NCBI RefSeq assembly: GCF_900188125.1
Contig: NZ_FZOW01000020.1
Span: forward strand, 1 to 64,000
Reading direction: 5' to 3'
DNA from: Rhodococcoides kyotonense
Lineage (GTDB): Bacteria; Actinomycetota; Actinomycetes; Mycobacteriales; Mycobacteriaceae
Length of the DNA stretch: 64,000 bases
This document shows, piece after piece, positions 41,761 through 50,329 of this stretch. Position numbers and translations under genes: made by a program. The notes beneath the pieces were generated by a model that was not told the origin of the DNA, did no database searches, and was given only the letters and a program-made list of their open reading frames with translations. The stretch's first letter is position 1; every line of letters begins with the position of its first letter.

Positions 41761-42236
41761 GACGGTTCACCTTCACTTCCAGCTGACGGACGCCGCATCG
41801 TGTACGCATCCGCGCCGCTCGGCTGATAATAGTTGCGCCGCGTTCCCATCACGACGAAGCCTTCGCGGCCGTACAGTTCGATGGCGGCGACGTTGTCCGT
41901 ACGCACCTCGAGGAACACCGGGCCACCGTGCTGATCTGCCGCTGCGAGAAGGTCGTTCAGCAGGGCGCCGCCGATTCCGCGCCGATGCGCTGACGGGTCG
42001 ACACCGATGGTGTGCACCTCGGATTCGGTGGCGTCGCCTCGTCCGAGCAGCGCGATGCCCGCGTATCCCACCAGGACGCCGTTCTCACGAGCGGCAACGT
42101 AATGATTGTGCGGTGCAGCGAGTTCCGACCGGAACGCATCGGCTGTCCACGGGCCGTCGCCGGGGAACAACACCGTCTCGAGCCAGGCACACGCGTCGGC
42201 GTCCGCGGGAGTCAACGGCGACAGCGCGACGCTCAC
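41757..42236 (-). CDS. rimI: Ribosomal-protein-alanine N-acetyltransferase RimI
   Basis: 159 residues, GTG start overlapping tsaB by 4 bases. GNAT fold: acetyl-CoA loop GVDPSAHRRGIGGALLNDLL (the Q/RxxGxG/A type) at about 84-103, followed by the FLEVRTDNVAAIELYGREGF signature. RimI acetylates the N-terminus of ribosomal protein S18 in E. coli; in actinobacteria targets may be wider. The location between tsaD and tsaB is the standard one in this group. Confidence 0.93.
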   Translation of the reverse strand: MSVALSPLTPADADACAWLETVLFPGDGPWTADAFRSELAAPHNHYVAARENGVLVGYAGIALLGRGDATESEVHTIGVDPSAHRRGIGGALLNDLLAAADQHGGPVFLEVRTDNVAAIELYGREGFVVMGTRRNYYQPSGADAYTMRRPSAGSEGEPS

Positions 42237-42895
42237 GAGGACGCCTTCTTCTCGGCCGCACGCTCATCGAGCGTCTTGGCATCCGGCCGACGCAGATACA
42301 GTGGAACCAGCGGAGCGGGCACGGCGCCTGCTGTGAGCAGATCGCGTGCTGCGTGCACGAGGCCGGTCGGGCTGGGCGAGCTGACGTCGCGCGCGTGCAG
42401 ATCGAACAACGCGGTGTGGGCCGCGGATCCAGCCGTCGCCGTCGCACCGGCGATGTCGAGGACTGCGGGGGCACACACGTCCGGACCTGCCACTCGGACA
42501 CCGCGATGGTAACGCGCCCAATAGATTTCGCGTCGTCGAGCATCGGTGACGACCACCAGGGCAGGCTCGTCGCCGACATCGGCAGCGATCGCGTCGAGAC
42601 TGCACACACCGTGCACCGGAATCGACAACGCGTCGCCGAACGCGGCTGCGGTGGCCATTCCGACACGCAGTCCGGTGAACGGGCCAGGACCGACGCCCAC
42701 CACGACTGCGCCCAGATCGGCGGGCGCAAGACCACCGTCGGAGAGGCATTCCAGGATGTTCGGCGTCAGGATCTCGGCGTGCAGACGAGCATCTACGACG
42801 ATGCGCTGAGACACCGCTGTCGCAGTTCCGTCGGTGAGCCGCACCACACCGGCGGTGACGGCGGGCGTGGAGGTGTCGACGGCGAGAACAAGCAC
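42233..42895 (-). CDS. tsaB: tRNA t6A complex subunit TsaB
   Basis: 220 residues, GTG start. ASKHA fold without catalytic residues: LVLAVDTSTPAVTAGVV at the start and GVGPGPFTGLRVGMATA (about 69-85), the TsaB signature. It dimerises with TsaD and is needed for t6A formation. It overlaps rimI by 4 bases and follows tsaE by 32 bases. Confidence 0.95.
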   Translation of the reverse strand: MLVLAVDTSTPAVTAGVVRLTDGTATAVSQRIVVDARLHAEILTPNILECLSDGGLAPADLGAVVVGVGPGPFTGLRVGMATAAAFGDALSIPVHGVCSLDAIAADVGDEPALVVVTDARRREIYWARYHRGVRVAGPDVCAPAVLDIAGATATAGSAAHTALFDLHARDVSSPSPTGLVHAARDLLTAGAVPAPLVPLYLRRPDAKTLDERAAEKKASS

Positions 42896-42927
42896 GGTAG
42901 TTCAGGGTACCCGCATGTCAGAAACGC

Positions 42928-43434
42928 CTACGACGCCGCATCCGACGATTCGACGCGTCGGAGCTGGACCGTTCTGGTATCGGATTCGGGGTCACGCCTG
43001 ATTCGCACCGAGATGTGGCCGTCGCTCAGCTTCTCGACCAGCCCCTCGCCCCATTCCACGACGACCACGGCAGCGGTGAGATCGGTGTCGAGATCCAACG
43101 CGTCGAGTTCGTCGACCGCCGACTGCCCCGTCATGCCGAGACGATACGCGTCGACGTGCACGAGGGCGACGGGAGACGACCCGTCGGGACGCACACCGGG
43201 TCGGTGCTCACGCGCGATCACGAACGTCGGCGAGCTGACTCGACCCTGCACGCCCAGGCCTGCCGCGATACCCCTCGTCATCGCGGTCTTGCCTGCACCG
43301 AGGGGCCCGTCGAGCACCACGAGGTCACCGGCGACCAGTACCTGCGCGAGCCGGAACCCGAACGCTTCGGTGTCGGCCGCCTCGGCAAGAGATATCTCCC
43401 GCCCGTCGAACGGCAGCTCCTGATGCTCAGCCAA
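42928..43434 (-). CDS. tsaE: tRNA t6A complex ATPase TsaE
   Basis: 168 residues from a TTG (MAEHQELPFDG) that overlaps the end of the hydrolase gene by 8 bases; longer readings would run deep into that gene. P-loop DGPLGAGKTAMTRGIA (about 44-59), switch region SSPTFVIAREH and Walker-B-like VVVVEWGEGL. It drives the TsaBD cycle. The choice of TTG is the least certain part; length agrees with other actinobacterial TsaE proteins. Confidence 0.93.
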   Translation of the reverse strand: MAEHQELPFDGREISLAEAADTEAFGFRLAQVLVAGDLVVLDGPLGAGKTAMTRGIAAGLGVQGRVSSPTFVIAREHRPGVRPDGSSPVALVHVDAYRLGMTGQSAVDELDALDLDTDLTAAVVVVEWGEGLVEKLSDGHISVRIRRDPESDTRTVQLRRVESSDAAS

Positions 43435-44467
43435 TGCCCCGCCGCCCCGAACGTCGACGACTACGCAATTCGGTTGCGCGCGTAGCCAATCGAACGAGCG
43501 CCGCATTCACCTTGTCCGGGAACTCGAGCTGGACGAGGTGGCCCGCCTGTCGAATGCGCACCATTTCGGACTCCGGCAACGCCTCGGCGAGAGCCTTGGA
43601 ACTGTCGAACGGGATGATCCAGTCGTCATCGCCGCAGATGACCGACACCGGGATGCGGGCCAATTCGGCCAAAGCGTCCTTCTCGTCGTGCAATTCGAGT
43701 GTCTTCAGGAAGTTGACGATGGTCACGACGGATGTGTCGTCGATCATCGACTGAGAGAACTCGACGAGCCGCGGACTCACACGTGTCCCGTACGACGCTG
43801 CCCGCAGCACCGGAGCGATCAACGCGCGCACCGCACCTCGCCCGAACTGCACGACTCCGGGCGACGTCCTGACCGCGAGCCGGAACGCGGACACGACAGG
43901 GTTGTCGAGGCTACGGCCGAGTCCCGTCTCGGCCAGACCTGCTGCCGTCGTGGAGATCAGTCCGACACCGATGACTCTGTCCCGCACCAGTTCCGGACGC
44001 TGACCTACCATCGCGAGGATGGACATGCCGCCCATCGAGTGGCCGATCAGCATCAGGTGACCACGCGGCGCGACGGCACGAACGACTGCATCGAGGTCGG
44101 ATCCCAACTGCTTGATCGTGCAACTCTCCGGCGTCGGGATACCCGATCGTCCGTGTCCGCGCTGATCGTAGAAGACCATGCGCATCGACGACCCCCACTC
44201 CTGCTCGAGGGCTTGCCGCTGGAAATGCCACGACGCCATCCGCAGGCAGTAGCCGTGTACGAACACGACGGTGATCGGTGCGTCGGACGGACCCACCTCG
44301 CGCACCGCGAGGGGAACACCGTCGTCGGCCGTGACGATCGATCCACGATCGGCGTCCATCAGCTCGAGATTCTCGGTAGCCAGCGGATCCTTGTTGGAGC
44401 GCAGCACCGTCTCGCGCAACGCTATTCCGACGCTGCTGACGATGCCGAGATCGGTAGTCCACTTCAC
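43427..44467 (-). CDS. Alpha/beta hydrolase
   Basis: 346 residues, GTG start overlapping alr by 4 bases. Alpha/beta-hydrolase core with oxyanion region VVFVHGYCLRMASW, nucleophile elbow GHSMGG (Ser about 143), catalytic Asp in CGDDDWIIP and His in AGHLVQLE. The N-terminus is hydrophobic near IVSSVGIALRE, so membrane association is possible. Substrate not predictable. A hydrolase between alr and tsaE is common in Nocardia/Rhodococcus-type genomes as I recall. Confidence 0.92.
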   Translation of the reverse strand: MKWTTDLGIVSSVGIALRETVLRSNKDPLATENLELMDADRGSIVTADDGVPLAVREVGPSDAPITVVFVHGYCLRMASWHFQRQALEQEWGSSMRMVFYDQRGHGRSGIPTPESCTIKQLGSDLDAVVRAVAPRGHLMLIGHSMGGMSILAMVGQRPELVRDRVIGVGLISTTAAGLAETGLGRSLDNPVVSAFRLAVRTSPGVVQFGRGAVRALIAPVLRAASYGTRVSPRLVEFSQSMIDDTSVVTIVNFLKTLELHDEKDALAELARIPVSVICGDDDWIIPFDSSKALAEALPESEMVRIRQAGHLVQLEFPDKVNAALVRLATRATELRSRRRSGRRGIG

Positions 44468-45672
44468 GCCGACGCCTCCCCTGTGTCGGTTCGCCGATAC
44501 TCCCTCCGGACACGACCGCCGATACCGGTGACCACCTCGTAGTGGATGGTGTCCAGCGTGTCGGCCCAGTCCTGAGCGAGCGGTTCCCCGTTCTCCCCGG
44601 GGCCGAACAGTACTGCAGTGTCGCCGACTGCGACGCCTGCGCCGTCAGGACCGAGGTCGACGACGAACTGATCCATACAGACACGTCCGACGGCAGGGAA
44701 TCGACGACCGCCGATCCCCACCTCGAAGCGACCGCTGAGGTTGCGTCGCACGCCGTCGGCATAACCCATCGGAATCAGTGCGACGACGGTGTCAGCAGGT
44801 GCGTTCCACGTATGCCCGTAGGAGACGCCCGCGCCCGCTGGAACGTTCTTGACGAGGGCGACCTTCGTCGACACCGTCATCGCCGGCCGCAGCCCGAAGT
44901 CGCCGAGTTCTGGAATCGGTGACAGTCCGTACGCCGCGATGCCCGGTCGCACGAGGTCGAAATGCAGGTCGGGCCGCGTCAGAGTAGCCGCGGAATTCGC
45001 GAGGTGCGTCACTTCGGGATGCAGACCCGCGGCATCCAGCCGCGCGACCACAGCCCGCAGCACGTCGGCCTGGCGATCGTTGGCCGGGTGATCTGGAACG
45101 TCGGCGCAGGCCAGGTGCGAGAAGACGCCGCGCAATCGAACCGAGTCGGCGGCCACCGCCCGGCCGAGGACGTCGATCACGTCGTCGAGAATCACGGGGT
45201 CGATGCCGTTTCGGTTCAGGCCGGTATCGATCTTGAGCGTCACCGTCGCCGTCGCGTTCGCATCGGTCGCCGCGGCCACGACAGCGTGCACCTGCTCGAC
45301 CGACGACAGTCCCAGTTCGACGTTCGACGCGATCGCAGGGGCGAAGTCCGTGCCGTCGTGATGCAGCCACGCGAGGATCGGCGCCGTGATGCCGTTGCTG
45401 CGGAGAACGAGGGCTTCCTGAACGGTGGTCACACCCAGTTCGCGGGCGCCCGCCGAAAGCGCGGTGCGGGCCACCTCGACGGCACCGTGGTTGTACCCGT
45501 CGGCTTTGACGACGACCATCACACCGGCGTCACCTGCGTGATCACGCAGGATGCGCACGTTGTGGGCTATGGCGTCGAGATCCACGGACACCGTGGATCC
45601 GGTGCTGGGATCACCGTGATCCCTACCGGCCACTTCCGTCGTTCCACTCTGCACAGCATTCGATAGTGCCAT
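44464..45672 (-). CDS. alr: Alanine racemase
   Basis: 402 residues from ATG MALSNAVQSG; an ATG seven codons upstream (45693) is an alternative. PLP-dependent: the Schiff-base Lys is in VVVKADGYNHG (about 54), the second catalytic Tyr in GVSYGHTWNAP (about 285), and VCMDQFVVDLG is a further family mark. It supplies D-alanine for peptidoglycan and is the target of D-cycloserine. It heads the run alr, hydrolase, tsaE, tsaB, rimI, tsaD, with 4- to 8-base overlaps at four of the junctions. Confidence 0.97.
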   Translation of the reverse strand: MALSNAVQSGTTEVAGRDHGDPSTGSTVSVDLDAIAHNVRILRDHAGDAGVMVVVKADGYNHGAVEVARTALSAGARELGVTTVQEALVLRSNGITAPILAWLHHDGTDFAPAIASNVELGLSSVEQVHAVVAAATDANATATVTLKIDTGLNRNGIDPVILDDVIDVLGRAVAADSVRLRGVFSHLACADVPDHPANDRQADVLRAVVARLDAAGLHPEVTHLANSAATLTRPDLHFDLVRPGIAAYGLSPIPELGDFGLRPAMTVSTKVALVKNVPAGAGVSYGHTWNAPADTVVALIPMGYADGVRRNLSGRFEVGIGGRRFPAVGRVCMDQFVVDLGPDGAGVAVGDTAVLFGPGENGEPLAQDWADTLDTIHYEVVTGIGGRVRREYRRTDTGEASA

Positions 45673-45718
45673 TGGACCCCGTCGAATCCCCATTCGGCCC
45701 GGCGAGTGCCTTCTCTCC

Positions 45719-47158
45719 TCAGTCCAGCGCCGTGACCGACCGCACAATCCTGATCGCGTCCGGAACGGCCGACAGCAGTGGACTGGCCGAGATGGGCGCC
45801 GCGAATTCTCCGTCGACACCGTGAGCGGCCGTCGCCGCCGCAAGCGAGTGCACACGCGTCGCGCATGCCGCTGCCGTGGACGGTGTCAGCCCGGACGCCA
45901 GTAGGGCGCCCAGAATCCCGGACAGCACATCGCCGGATCCCGCCGTCGACGCGGCCGACCCGCCCGCGTCGTTGACGAACACCGTGCCGTCGGGGTCGGC
46001 GATGACGGTGGCGCGGCCCTTCAGAAGGACGGTGACGCCCCACGTCGACGCCAGTTCGCGTACGGACGCGACTCTGTCGGGTCCAGGCTTCTCGCCGGTG
46101 AGCCGCTCGAACTCGCCCGCATGCGGCGTGAGCAAGGTGGGAGCCGTACGGCCGGTGACCGATTCGGGTGACGACGCGAGAATCGTCAAGCCGTCGGCAT
46201 CGACGACCACGGGCAGATCCGAGCCGAGGATGTCGGTGAGCCACTGCTTCGAGACGTCGTCGGTGCCGAATCCCGGACCGACTGCCCACGCCTGCACGCG
46301 GCCGGTACTGCTCGGAACCGCGGCGGCGATGACCTCGGGGTAGTGCGACACCACCTCGCCCGCAGCGCTTCCCACGTACCGAACCATGCCCGACGTCGCC
46401 GCGACGGCCGCGCCGGTACACAGCAGGGCCGCCCCGGGATAGCGGTCGCTGCCCGCGGCCACCCCGACGACTCCCTGGGAGTACTTGTCGTCCAACGCCG
46501 TCGGTATGGGCCACTGTGCGCCGACGTCGGCAGGTTCGAACGATCGAAGGTAGGGCTCATGAAGCTCGAGCCCGATATCGACGAGTTCGACTCGGCCGCA
46601 ATAGGGTACGGCGAGCACGTGAGCGGGTTTGCGCGCTCCGAACGCGACGGTGACGGCCGCGCGCACGGCGGGGCCGTCGACGTTGCCGGTCAGCGGGTCG
46701 ACGCCGCTGGGGATGTCCGCGGCGACGATCGGCGCGTCGATTCCCGACACGAGCGCGTCGGCGTCGGGCCGCAAGGGTCCCTTCCCAGAGATACCGACGA
46801 TCGCGTCGACCACGAGGTCGGGAGTACCGGGGGCGTCGACGATCCTTCCGCCTGCGGCACGGAACGCGGCCAGACCCCCCGCGTGAGCCCGGTTCGGCTT
46901 CAGCAGAACCGCATTCATCGCAACGCCTCGACGGCGGAGCATCGAGCCTGCCCACAACCCGTCGCCGCCGTTGTCTCCCGAGCCGACGAGAATGCACACC
47001 TCACGGCCGACGACGCCGCCCGTGCGGGCGCGGAGTTCACCGATCACGACACTCGCCAAACCGAACGCCGCCCGGCGCATCAGCGCCCCGGGCGCTCCCG
47101 ACGCGAGCAGCGGCCGTTCAGCGTCCCGAACTTGATCGGGTGTGTAGTAACTCCGCAT
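45719..47158 (-). CDS. nnr: Bifunctional NAD(P)HX epimerase/dehydratase
   Basis: 479 residues. The N-terminal epimerase half (about 1-215) carries GSGDNGGDGLWAG (about 58-70) and DAIVGISGKGPLR. The C-terminal ADP/ATP-dependent dehydratase half has VVVDADGL, LTPHAGEFERL and GSGDVLSGILGALLA (about 412-426) with the catalytic Asp. It repairs damaged hydrated NADH/NADPH. A 46-base gap separates it from alr. Confidence 0.95.
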   Translation of the reverse strand: MRSYYTPDQVRDAERPLLASGAPGALMRRAAFGLASVVIGELRARTGGVVGREVCILVGSGDNGGDGLWAGSMLRRRGVAMNAVLLKPNRAHAGGLAAFRAAGGRIVDAPGTPDLVVDAIVGISGKGPLRPDADALVSGIDAPIVAADIPSGVDPLTGNVDGPAVRAAVTVAFGARKPAHVLAVPYCGRVELVDIGLELHEPYLRSFEPADVGAQWPIPTALDDKYSQGVVGVAAGSDRYPGAALLCTGAAVAATSGMVRYVGSAAGEVVSHYPEVIAAAVPSSTGRVQAWAVGPGFGTDDVSKQWLTDILGSDLPVVVDADGLTILASSPESVTGRTAPTLLTPHAGEFERLTGEKPGPDRVASVRELASTWGVTVLLKGRATVIADPDGTVFVNDAGGSAASTAGSGDVLSGILGALLASGLTPSTAAACATRVHSLAAATAAHGVDGEFAAPISASPLLSAVPDAIRIVRSVTALD

Positions 47159-47184
47159 GCTCGTCCCTTCTGTGCGGCTGCGCC

Positions 47185-47244
47185 GCCCGTGCGTGCAACG
47201 TCGGCGTCAGGACCAACTATGCGCGCACGGGCGCCGAAGGCGCA
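47185..47244 (-). repeat. Stop-adjacent 3' element behind glmS
   Basis: A near copy of the element at 26257-26318. On the gene strand the glmS TAA is followed by TGCGCCTTCGGCGCCCGTGC and AGTTGGTCC, then an arm GCACGCACGGGC that pairs with GCCCGTGCGCGC with one mismatch. Its offset from the stop codon is identical to that of the guaB3 copy. Confidence 0.7.
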
Positions 47245-49107
47245 TTATTCGACGGTGACGGACTTGGCCAGGTTTCGCGGCTTGTCGACGTCGTATCCAC
47301 GCGTCTGCGCGACCTCGGCAGCGAATGCCTGCAACGGAACGGTGGACAGCAACGGCTGAAGCAGAGTCGGTGCCGCGGGGATCTCGATGAGGTGATCCGC
47401 GAACGGCCGTACCGCCTCGTCGCCCTCTTCCGCGATGACGATGGTCAGCGCACCACGTGCCTGGACCTCGCGAATGTTGGACAGCAGCTTCGAGTGCAAC
47501 ACCGCGCGACCCTTGGGCGACGGCATGACGACGATGACCGGCACGCCGTCCTCGATCAGCGCGATCGGGCCGTGCTTGAGCTCGCCTGCTGCGAAGCCCT
47601 CGGCGTGCATGTAAGCGAGCTCCTTGAGCTTGAGCGCACCCTCCAACGCCACCGGGTAGCCGACGTGCCGTCCCAGGAACAAGATCGTCGACGTGTGCGC
47701 GAGTTCCCTGGCCAGCTCACGGATGGGCTCGACCGTGTCGAGAACGCGCTGTACCAATTCGGGCATCGCTTCGAGGTCGGCGAATTCGCGGGCGACCTCG
47801 TCGGGGTATTTGGTGCCGCGTGCCTGTGCGAGGGCCAGACCGACGAGGTAGTTCGCGGTGACCTGCGCCAGAAACGCCTTGGTCGACGCGACGCCGATCT
47901 CCGGCCCGGTACGGGTGTAGACGACGGCGTCGGCCTCGCGCGGGATCTGTGAGCCGTTGGTGTTGCAGACGGCCAGAACGCGAGCGTTCTGTTCCTTCGC
48001 ATGCCGAACGGCTTCCAGCGTGTCCGCGGTCTCACCCGACTGAGAGATCGCGACGACGAGAGTCGAACGGTCCAGGACCGGGTCGCGGTAGCGGAACTCG
48101 CTGGCCAGTTCGACCTCGACAGGAAGCCTCGTCCAGTGCTCGATCGCGTACTTCGCGAGAAGGCCCGAATGGTACGAGCTACCACAGGCGACGACGAACA
48201 CCTTGTCGACGTCGCGCAGCTCCTGCTCCGACAACCGCTGCTCGTCGAGCACGATCCGACGGTTCTCGAAGTGACCGAGGAGCGTGTCCGCAACGGCGGC
48301 AGGCTGCTCCTGGATCTCCTTGAGCATGAAGTAGTCGTAACCGCCCTTCTCGGCGGCCGCGAGATCCCAATCGATGTGGAACGGACGTCCCGTCGCCGGG
48401 TTGCCGTCGAAATCGGTGATCTCGTAGCCGGCGGCGGTGATGACGACGACCTGGTCCTGGCCCAGTTCGACGGCCTCGCGCGTGTGCTCGATGAACGCGG
48501 CGACATCCGAACCGAGGAACGTCTCGCCCTCGCCGACACCAACGACCAGAGGCGTCGAACGACGGGCAGCGACGATCGTGTCCGCGTGATCGGTGTGCGT
48601 GAAGACCAATGTGAACGCACCTTCGAGGCGTCGGAGTACGGCCTTGGCACTCGCGACGAAGTCTCCCGCGGTCGGTCCCTTCGCGTAGGCCTCCGACACC
48701 AGGTGCACGGCGACCTCGGTGTCGGTGTCGCTCTTGAACTCGACGCCGACGGACTCGAGTTCGGCTCGCAGAGGGCCGAAGTTCTCGATGATGCCGTTGT
48801 GGACGACCGCCACCGCTCCGGATGCGTCACGGTGCGGATGGGCGTTCCGATCGGTGGGACGGCCATGCGTCGCCCACCGAGTGTGGCCCATTCCCGTCGT
48901 ACCGACGAACCTGTCGGTTCCCACTTCCTCGAGCTCGGCCTCCAGGTTTGCGAGACGCCCTGCCTTGCGCTCCACCGCCGTGGTGCCCTGACCGTCGAGT
49001 ATCGCAATTCCTGCGGAGTCGTAGCCCCTGTATTCCATACGCCTGAGCGCCTCGACCACAACACCGAGAGCGGGGCGATGACCGACGTATCCCACGATTC
49101 CGCACAT
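47245..49107 (-). CDS. glmS: Glutamine-fructose-6-phosphate aminotransferase (isomerising)
   Basis: 620 residues. The N-terminal Ntn glutaminase begins MCGIVGYVGH, with Cys2 as nucleophile after Met removal, and has GHTRWATHG. Two SIS domains follow (CGSSYHSG, SQSGETADTL, and the C-terminal set), ending NLAKSVTVE, the conserved tail that closes the active site. It makes glucosamine-6-phosphate, first step to UDP-GlcNAc; GlmM nearby does the second. No glmS ribozyme-like leader is evident in the 120 bases to the divergent gene. Confidence 0.98.
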   Translation of the reverse strand: MCGIVGYVGHRPALGVVVEALRRMEYRGYDSAGIAILDGQGTTAVERKAGRLANLEAELEEVGTDRFVGTTGMGHTRWATHGRPTDRNAHPHRDASGAVAVVHNGIIENFGPLRAELESVGVEFKSDTDTEVAVHLVSEAYAKGPTAGDFVASAKAVLRRLEGAFTLVFTHTDHADTIVAARRSTPLVVGVGEGETFLGSDVAAFIEHTREAVELGQDQVVVITAAGYEITDFDGNPATGRPFHIDWDLAAAEKGGYDYFMLKEIQEQPAAVADTLLGHFENRRIVLDEQRLSEQELRDVDKVFVVACGSSYHSGLLAKYAIEHWTRLPVEVELASEFRYRDPVLDRSTLVVAISQSGETADTLEAVRHAKEQNARVLAVCNTNGSQIPREADAVVYTRTGPEIGVASTKAFLAQVTANYLVGLALAQARGTKYPDEVAREFADLEAMPELVQRVLDTVEPIRELARELAHTSTILFLGRHVGYPVALEGALKLKELAYMHAEGFAAGELKHGPIALIEDGVPVIVVMPSPKGRAVLHSKLLSNIREVQARGALTIVIAEEGDEAVRPFADHLIEIPAAPTLLQPLLSTVPLQAFAAEVAQTRGYDVDKPRNLAKSVTVE

Positions 49108-49228
49108 GGTCGTTCAGGCTACCCGCGTGCGACGTGGGGCCCGAATTCGTTCGTCCTGGGTCACTTTCTCCCGGCGAGTCGGCTCCGCTCACCCCCGGCT
49201 GCGGCCCGATCCGATAGCGTCTACATCC

Positions 49229-50083
49229 GTGGCGGCATCATCGAAACTCGCAGCACAGTTGACCAAGCGTGGCCCGTACAAGGTGCTCCGCGGTGACCTG
49301 GCTCTGGCCGGGCAGCCCGGTGTCGTCTACACCCCTGCGGAGGGGTACAACCTGCCCGGGGTGGCATTCGGACACGGCTGGATGCTCGGCGCCTCCCGCT
49401 ACTCGAACACACTGAGCCATCTCGCGTCCTGGGGCATCGTCGCAGCAGCGCCCGACACCGAACGCGGTCCCGTTCCCTCCCATCGAGGTCTCGCCACCGA
49501 CCTCGGCACGGTCCTCGACATCATGACCGGGGTACGCCTGGGTACCGGCGACATCAGCGTGCACCCACAGAAGCTGGCCCTCGCCGGTCACGGCATGGGT
49601 GCCAGCGTCGCGGTTCTGGCTGCAGCCGCACGATCCGACGTACTCGCCGTCGCCTCACTGTTCCCCGCACCCAGCGCCCCGAGCGCGGAGGACGCGGCGT
49701 CGGGGCTGACCATCCCGAGTCTCGTTCTCGGCGATGCCGCGCTCACCGACTCGCTCGACGACAACACCCTCGCGCTCGCAGGTGCGTGGGGCGGACCGTC
49801 GGTGCTGCGACGCATAGACAAGGCGTCGTCCGACGGCATGGTCGAGGGCAGACGACTCCTCGCCCCCATCGGAGTCGGCGGTACCGAGAAGTCGACGGTG
49901 CGCGCGGTGCGGTCACTGCTCACCGCTTTCCTTCTCTTCCACGTCGCGGGCGACAAGAGATACGAGGAGCTGGCCGGGTCGGTGGAGTTGAAGGGCAGCC
50001 GCGTCGTCGACCCGCATGCGCCTATCGAGGATCACCCCAAGCCGAGCCCACTGTCGGCTGCACGCGCACTGATCGGTCGCTAG
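49229..50083 (+). CDS. Alpha/beta-hydrolase-fold protein without serine nucleophile
   Basis: 284 residues from GTG (MAASSKLAAQL); a longer reading to 49106 overlaps the glmS start and lacks coding character. The fold is that of dienelactone-hydrolase-like proteins: LPGVAFGHGWMLGASRYSNT, WGIVAAAPDTERG and GLATDLGTVLD. The nucleophile elbow reads GHGMGAS (about 115-121), where active enzymes have G-x-S-x-G, so the serine is Gly. It may be inactive or use another mechanism. Position beside glmS resembles Rv3438. Its stop abuts the stop of the convergent gene. Confidence 0.8.
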   Translation: MAASSKLAAQLTKRGPYKVLRGDLALAGQPGVVYTPAEGYNLPGVAFGHGWMLGASRYSNTLSHLASWGIVAAAPDTERGPVPSHRGLATDLGTVLDIMTGVRLGTGDISVHPQKLALAGHGMGASVAVLAAAARSDVLAVASLFPAPSAPSAEDAASGLTIPSLVLGDAALTDSLDDNTLALAGAWGGPSVLRRIDKASSDGMVEGRRLLAPIGVGGTEKSTVRAVRSLLTAFLLFHVAGDKRYEELAGSVELKGSRVVDPHAPIEDHPKPSPLSAARALIGR

Positions 50084-50329
50084 TCAGACCAGCCAGCTGG
50101 AACGCGGTTCGTCGATAGCGGGCCGCGTCACTGTCTCCCGTCTGTCGAGATTGGCCGGGACAAGAAACGACGCCGTCGCGTCCACCGAATCCGTTCGACG
50201 CGCGTCCAACGGTAATTCTTCGGGCACCGTCATGGGCCTCGATGCGCTCTCCAGTCGGTTCGACGCCCGGTCCACCGCGACCCGATGTGTTGCTCGTATC
50301 GAGTTCAGTCGGGCTTGCCACTCGTTCAC
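50084..50329 (-). CDS. Small hypothetical protein, third gene of T7SS-like operon
   Basis: 81 residues, GTG start overlapping the upstream gene by 4 bases. N-terminal half is a charged helix (MNEWQARLNSIRATHRVAVD and on to about residue 30); the rest looks disordered. No family recognised. Coupling to the Pro-rich gene supports it as a real gene; it might be a chaperone or partner of the secreted-type proteins. Confidence 0.65.
   Translation of the reverse strand: MNEWQARLNSIRATHRVAVDRASNRLESASRPMTVPEELPLDARRTDSVDATASFLVPANLDRRETVTRPAIDEPRSSWLV

Noticed and set aside
48987..49228. glmS ribozyme or other leader riboswitch upstream of glmS
   Set aside because: No recognisable ribozyme core; the region is short and shared with the divergent hydrolase-like gene.
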